Source: CANKHA01 sp035652315 (GTDB taxonomy: Bacteria; Pseudomonadota; Alphaproteobacteria; Rhizobiales; Xanthobacteraceae). Taken from it: a DNA stretch of 14,380 bases. Position 1 is the stretch's first letter. Every line of letters starts with the position of its first letter. Below, piece by piece: positions 13,027-14,380 of the stretch. Below the pieces are notes generated by a model that was not told where the DNA came from, did no database searches, and saw only the letters and a list, made by a program, of their open reading frames with translations. The position numbers and the translations under genes are program-made. The DNA is taken from NCBI GenBank assembly GCA_035652315.1, contig DASREA010000010.1, positions 1 to 14,380 of the forward strand. Reading direction: 5' to 3'.

Positions 13027-13461
13027 TCAGCGGTCGTCAATCCTCTCCTCGTGGAGCATTTGTCCGCGCACGTTTGGATCCGGATCGGAGCCAATGTAGT
13101 CGCCATTGGCATAGACGTCGATGCCGACGCTACCGTTCAACCCGCGCGTGGACCGGACGTATCCCGGCACCGCCGCGTAAGTGGCATAGCCGGGCTCATA
13201 GGCGTAGCCGTAGCCATAGGGGGCACTATAGACGTAACCCGACGGTGCCGGTTCATAGGCATAGGCCGGTCCGTAATACGCATATGCGGGATCGTAATAA
13301 CGCGCGTTGGCATTGGCCGCTGCCGCACCGACGAGCGCGCCGGCGGCAAAGCCGGCACCGGCCGCGACCCATGTATCGTTTCGCGCCTGGGCCGAGGTTG
13401 CGGTCATGCCCATGACGGCGAGGATGGCCGCCACGACGCCATACTTCTTCAGAGTGCTCAT
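13027..13461 (-). CDS. Small exported protein B, Tyr-rich with C-terminal DPDP motif
   Basis: Unrecognised family. 144 residues in four parts: (1) a signal peptide, MSTLKKYGVVAAILAVMG... with a likely cut near AQA (25-27); (2) a Gly/Ala segment WVAAGAGFAAGALVGAAAAN (31-50) with GxxxG-like spacing, possibly a membrane-inserting glycine zipper; (3) a Tyr/Pro/Ala/Gly low-complexity stretch (about 55-101) with 16 tyrosines in about 47 residues, arranged as short repeats of the YAYxPxY kind; (4) the C-terminal motif DVYANGDYIGSDPDPNVRGQ (115-134) plus MLHEE, shared with protein A. ATG 13461 has GGGAG with 8-nt spacing. A perfect EcfG-type promoter lies upstream and a terminator downstream, so it is monocistronic. 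An envelope or surface protein made under general stress is inferred, not shown. Confidence 0.8.
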   Translation of the reverse strand: MSTLKKYGVVAAILAVMGMTATSAQARNDTWVAAGAGFAAGALVGAAAANANARYYDPAYAYYGPAYAYEPAPSGYVYSAPYGYGYAYEPGYATYAAVPGYVRSTRGLNGSVGIDVYANGDYIGSDPDPNVRGQMLHEERIDDR

Positions 13462-13548
13462 GTGTCGTCTCCCGATCGAATGAAATGCGGCGCCCTCGCG
13501 CGAAGGCGCGTGACGTCTGCGGCCCACCGGGCGCTTGTCGTCATCTGA

Positions 13549-13573
13549 AACGTCGATGGGTCGCGTTCGTTCC
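13549..13573 (-). promoter_or_regulatory. EcfG-type general-stress promoter for small exported protein B
   Basis: Read on the minus strand, GGAAC (13569-13573), a 16-nt spacer and CGTT (13549-13552) match the published alphaproteobacterial EcfG consensus GGAAC-N16/17-CGTT at all nine fixed bases. Its -10 element ends 88 nt before the start codon, giving a leader of roughly 80 nt. The site lies between tRNA-Pro and the gene, in the right orientation. Confidence 0.65.
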
Positions 13574-13615
13574 GGGGAGTTGCGGTAACAACGCTATCGT
13601 TTTCATCGGCGGAAT

Positions 13616-13693
13616 TGGTCGGAGCGGGGAGATTTGAACTCCCGACCCCCAGTCCCCCAGACTGGTGCGCTAACCGGGCTGCGCTACGCTCCG
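13616..13693 (-). tRNA. tRNA-Pro, anticodon GGG, CCA encoded
   Basis: On the minus strand the acceptor arms CGGAGCG / CGCTCCG pair over 7 bp, with the C1-G72 pair and A73 expected of bacterial tRNA-Pro. The D arm is GCGC...GCGC. The anticodon arm CCAGT-CTGGGGG-ACTGG carries GGG at the anticodon. The T arm is GGGAG-TTCAAAT-CTCCC. CCA is encoded at 13616-13618. All stems are perfect, so it looks functional. It reads CCC and, by wobble, CCU. Confidence 0.97.
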
Positions 13694-13703
13694 AGCGGCG
13701 CGG

Positions 13704-13732
13704 ACTATAAGGACGGGTGGCGATGCGTGCAA
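13704..13732 (-). promoter_or_regulatory. Sigma-70 promoter of tRNA-Pro
   Basis: On the minus strand TTGCAC (13727-13732), a 17-nt spacer and TATAGT (13704-13709) form a good promoter whose start point would fall only a few nucleotides before the tRNA 5' end (13693). The -35 box abuts the stop codon of the preceding gene. Confidence 0.7.
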
Positions 13733-13733
13733 C

Positions 13734-14380
13734 CTAAGACGGGATGGGACGCGTCGCGGCGGTCTGCGCGGGTGTCGGCGCAAGCGTTCTGGCGTTGACT
13801 GTGGCGGCAATCAGGCCCCAGATGATTCCGAGCAGCAGGAAAAAGTGGCGCCAGTGATCGCTGTCGATGATGAAGCTTTCGCCGATCTCCCCGCAGAATG
13901 CCGCCAAGGCGGAAATCAGGTAAGGCTGCCACGGCGTCGTTACGAAGGTCAGGCGCAGCCCGATCATCAGCGTCAGGACGAGCAGCGTGACATAGGCAAA
14001 GCCGCCGAGCCAGCCGTAGACCAGGAATGCTTGCAGATAGACGTTGTGTTGCTGCAGGCCGTAAACGCGCTCGAATTCGTGCGGCCCCATCCCGCCCGGC
14101 CGTTCCAGCACTTCTCCGACCGCGCGCTTTTGCAGATCGAAGCGGCCGCCGCTTTCCACGTCGTAGGATTGCGTCAACTGCGCGCGTTGCATGAACAGGC
14201 TGTCCACGGTGCGGAATGAAAGCGTGGCGGCGATAAATGCAGTCAAGGCGATGATGGCCGCCGCGCTCAGCACGACCAGCCGAAAGCGCGTGTGCGCTTC
14301 GCGCGCCGTGACGAAAGTGAGAACGAACAGAACCGCTGCTGAGAACACGAAGTGTCCCCACGCGCCGCGCGAGAAGCTCA
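13734..14380 (-). CDS. O-antigen ligase/polymerase-type membrane protein, C-terminal part
   Basis: Partial gene: the frame stays open to the right edge of the window, so the N-terminal half is outside. The visible part (about 215 residues) has two hydrophobic helices, then a periplasmic loop with LERPGGMGPHEFERVYGLQQ and HNVYLQAFLVYGWLGG, which is the Wzy_C-type P-x-G-x-G...HN-x-YLQ-x-x-x-x-x-G pattern including the functionally important His. Two or three further helices and a short cytoplasmic tail rich in Ala, Pro and Thr follow. Members join sugar chains at the inner membrane, for example O-antigen to lipid A-core (WaaL) or repeat units to each other (Wzy); which one cannot be told here. 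SRGAWG at the very edge also fits the family. It is followed 40 nt later by tRNA-Pro. Confidence 0.82.
   Translation of the reverse strand, partial: SFSRGAWGHFVFSAAVLFVLTFVTAREAHTRFRLVVLSAAAIIALTAFIAATLSFRTVDSLFMQRAQLTQSYDVESGGRFDLQKRAVGEVLERPGGMGPHEFERVYGLQQHNVYLQAFLVYGWLGGFAYVTLLVLTLMIGLRLTFVTTPWQPYLISALAAFCGEIGESFIIDSDHWRHFFLLLGIIWGLIAATVNARTLAPTPAQTAATRPIPS

Noticed and set aside
13051..13548. 165-codon plus-strand frame opposite exported protein B
   Set aside because: Antisense shadow of a Tyr/Gly-repetitive gene; no ribosome site or family match.
13581..13604. Small inverted repeat AACG/CGTT followed by T residues downstream of tRNA-Pro
   Set aside because: Only a 4-bp stem; the T-run is on the strand opposite to tRNA transcription.
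1..14380. CRISPR arrays, insertion sequences, integrases, toxin-antitoxin pairs
   Set aside because: No direct-repeat arrays, transposase or integrase motifs, or terminal repeats were seen anywhere in the window.

Overview
The window looks like chromosomal DNA from an alphaproteobacterium of the Hyphomicrobiales, probably a Bradyrhizobiaceae/Xanthobacteraceae-type organism. I infer this from the high GC content, the gene order ribH-nusB-thiL ... hppA / bamE / bc1 chaperone-DUF177-plsX-fabH-ihfA-merR, the wording of the IHF-alpha and MerR proteins, the TTGAC-type promoters, and a GGAAC-N16-CGTT site that matches the alphaproteobacterial EcfG general-stress promoter. No database was searched; the family calls rest on motifs recognised by eye.

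Layout. (1) 1-634 holds no gene I can defend. About 360 nt of it is packed with consecutive and nested inverted repeats. (2) 635-2628 is a tight operon ribH-nusB-thiL (riboflavin synthesis, antitermination, thiamine-PP synthesis). (3) 2680-4275 is a small arsenic cassette, arsR-arsC-aquaglyceroporin, with overlapping genes. An MFS transporter follows at 4301-5518; it could be cassette cargo or a resident gene. (4) 5632-7752 is a K+-independent proton-pumping pyrophosphatase (hppA) ending in a strong bidirectional-type terminator, with bamE converging on it from the minus strand. (5) 8411-11656 reads rightward: bc1-complex chaperone, DUF177 protein, plsX, fabH. Then ihfA and a MerR-family regulator (11735-12600) follow from their own promoter. 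(6) 12625-13461 on the minus strand carries two small exported proteins of unknown function. Their C-termini share one motif (DVYxNGxYIGSDPDPxVRxxMxxEE). The upstream one has a perfect EcfG-type promoter and a perfect 13-bp hairpin terminator. (7) tRNA-Pro(GGG) follows with a clear sigma-70 promoter, and then the C-terminal part of an O-antigen ligase/polymerase-type membrane protein that runs off the right edge.

Most of the window is housekeeping: vitamins, transcription factors, fatty-acid and phospholipid initiation, energy coupling, outer-membrane assembly. The accessory parts are the arsenic cassette, the structured region at the left edge and the paired small secreted proteins. The last two are the best candidates for something not yet described.
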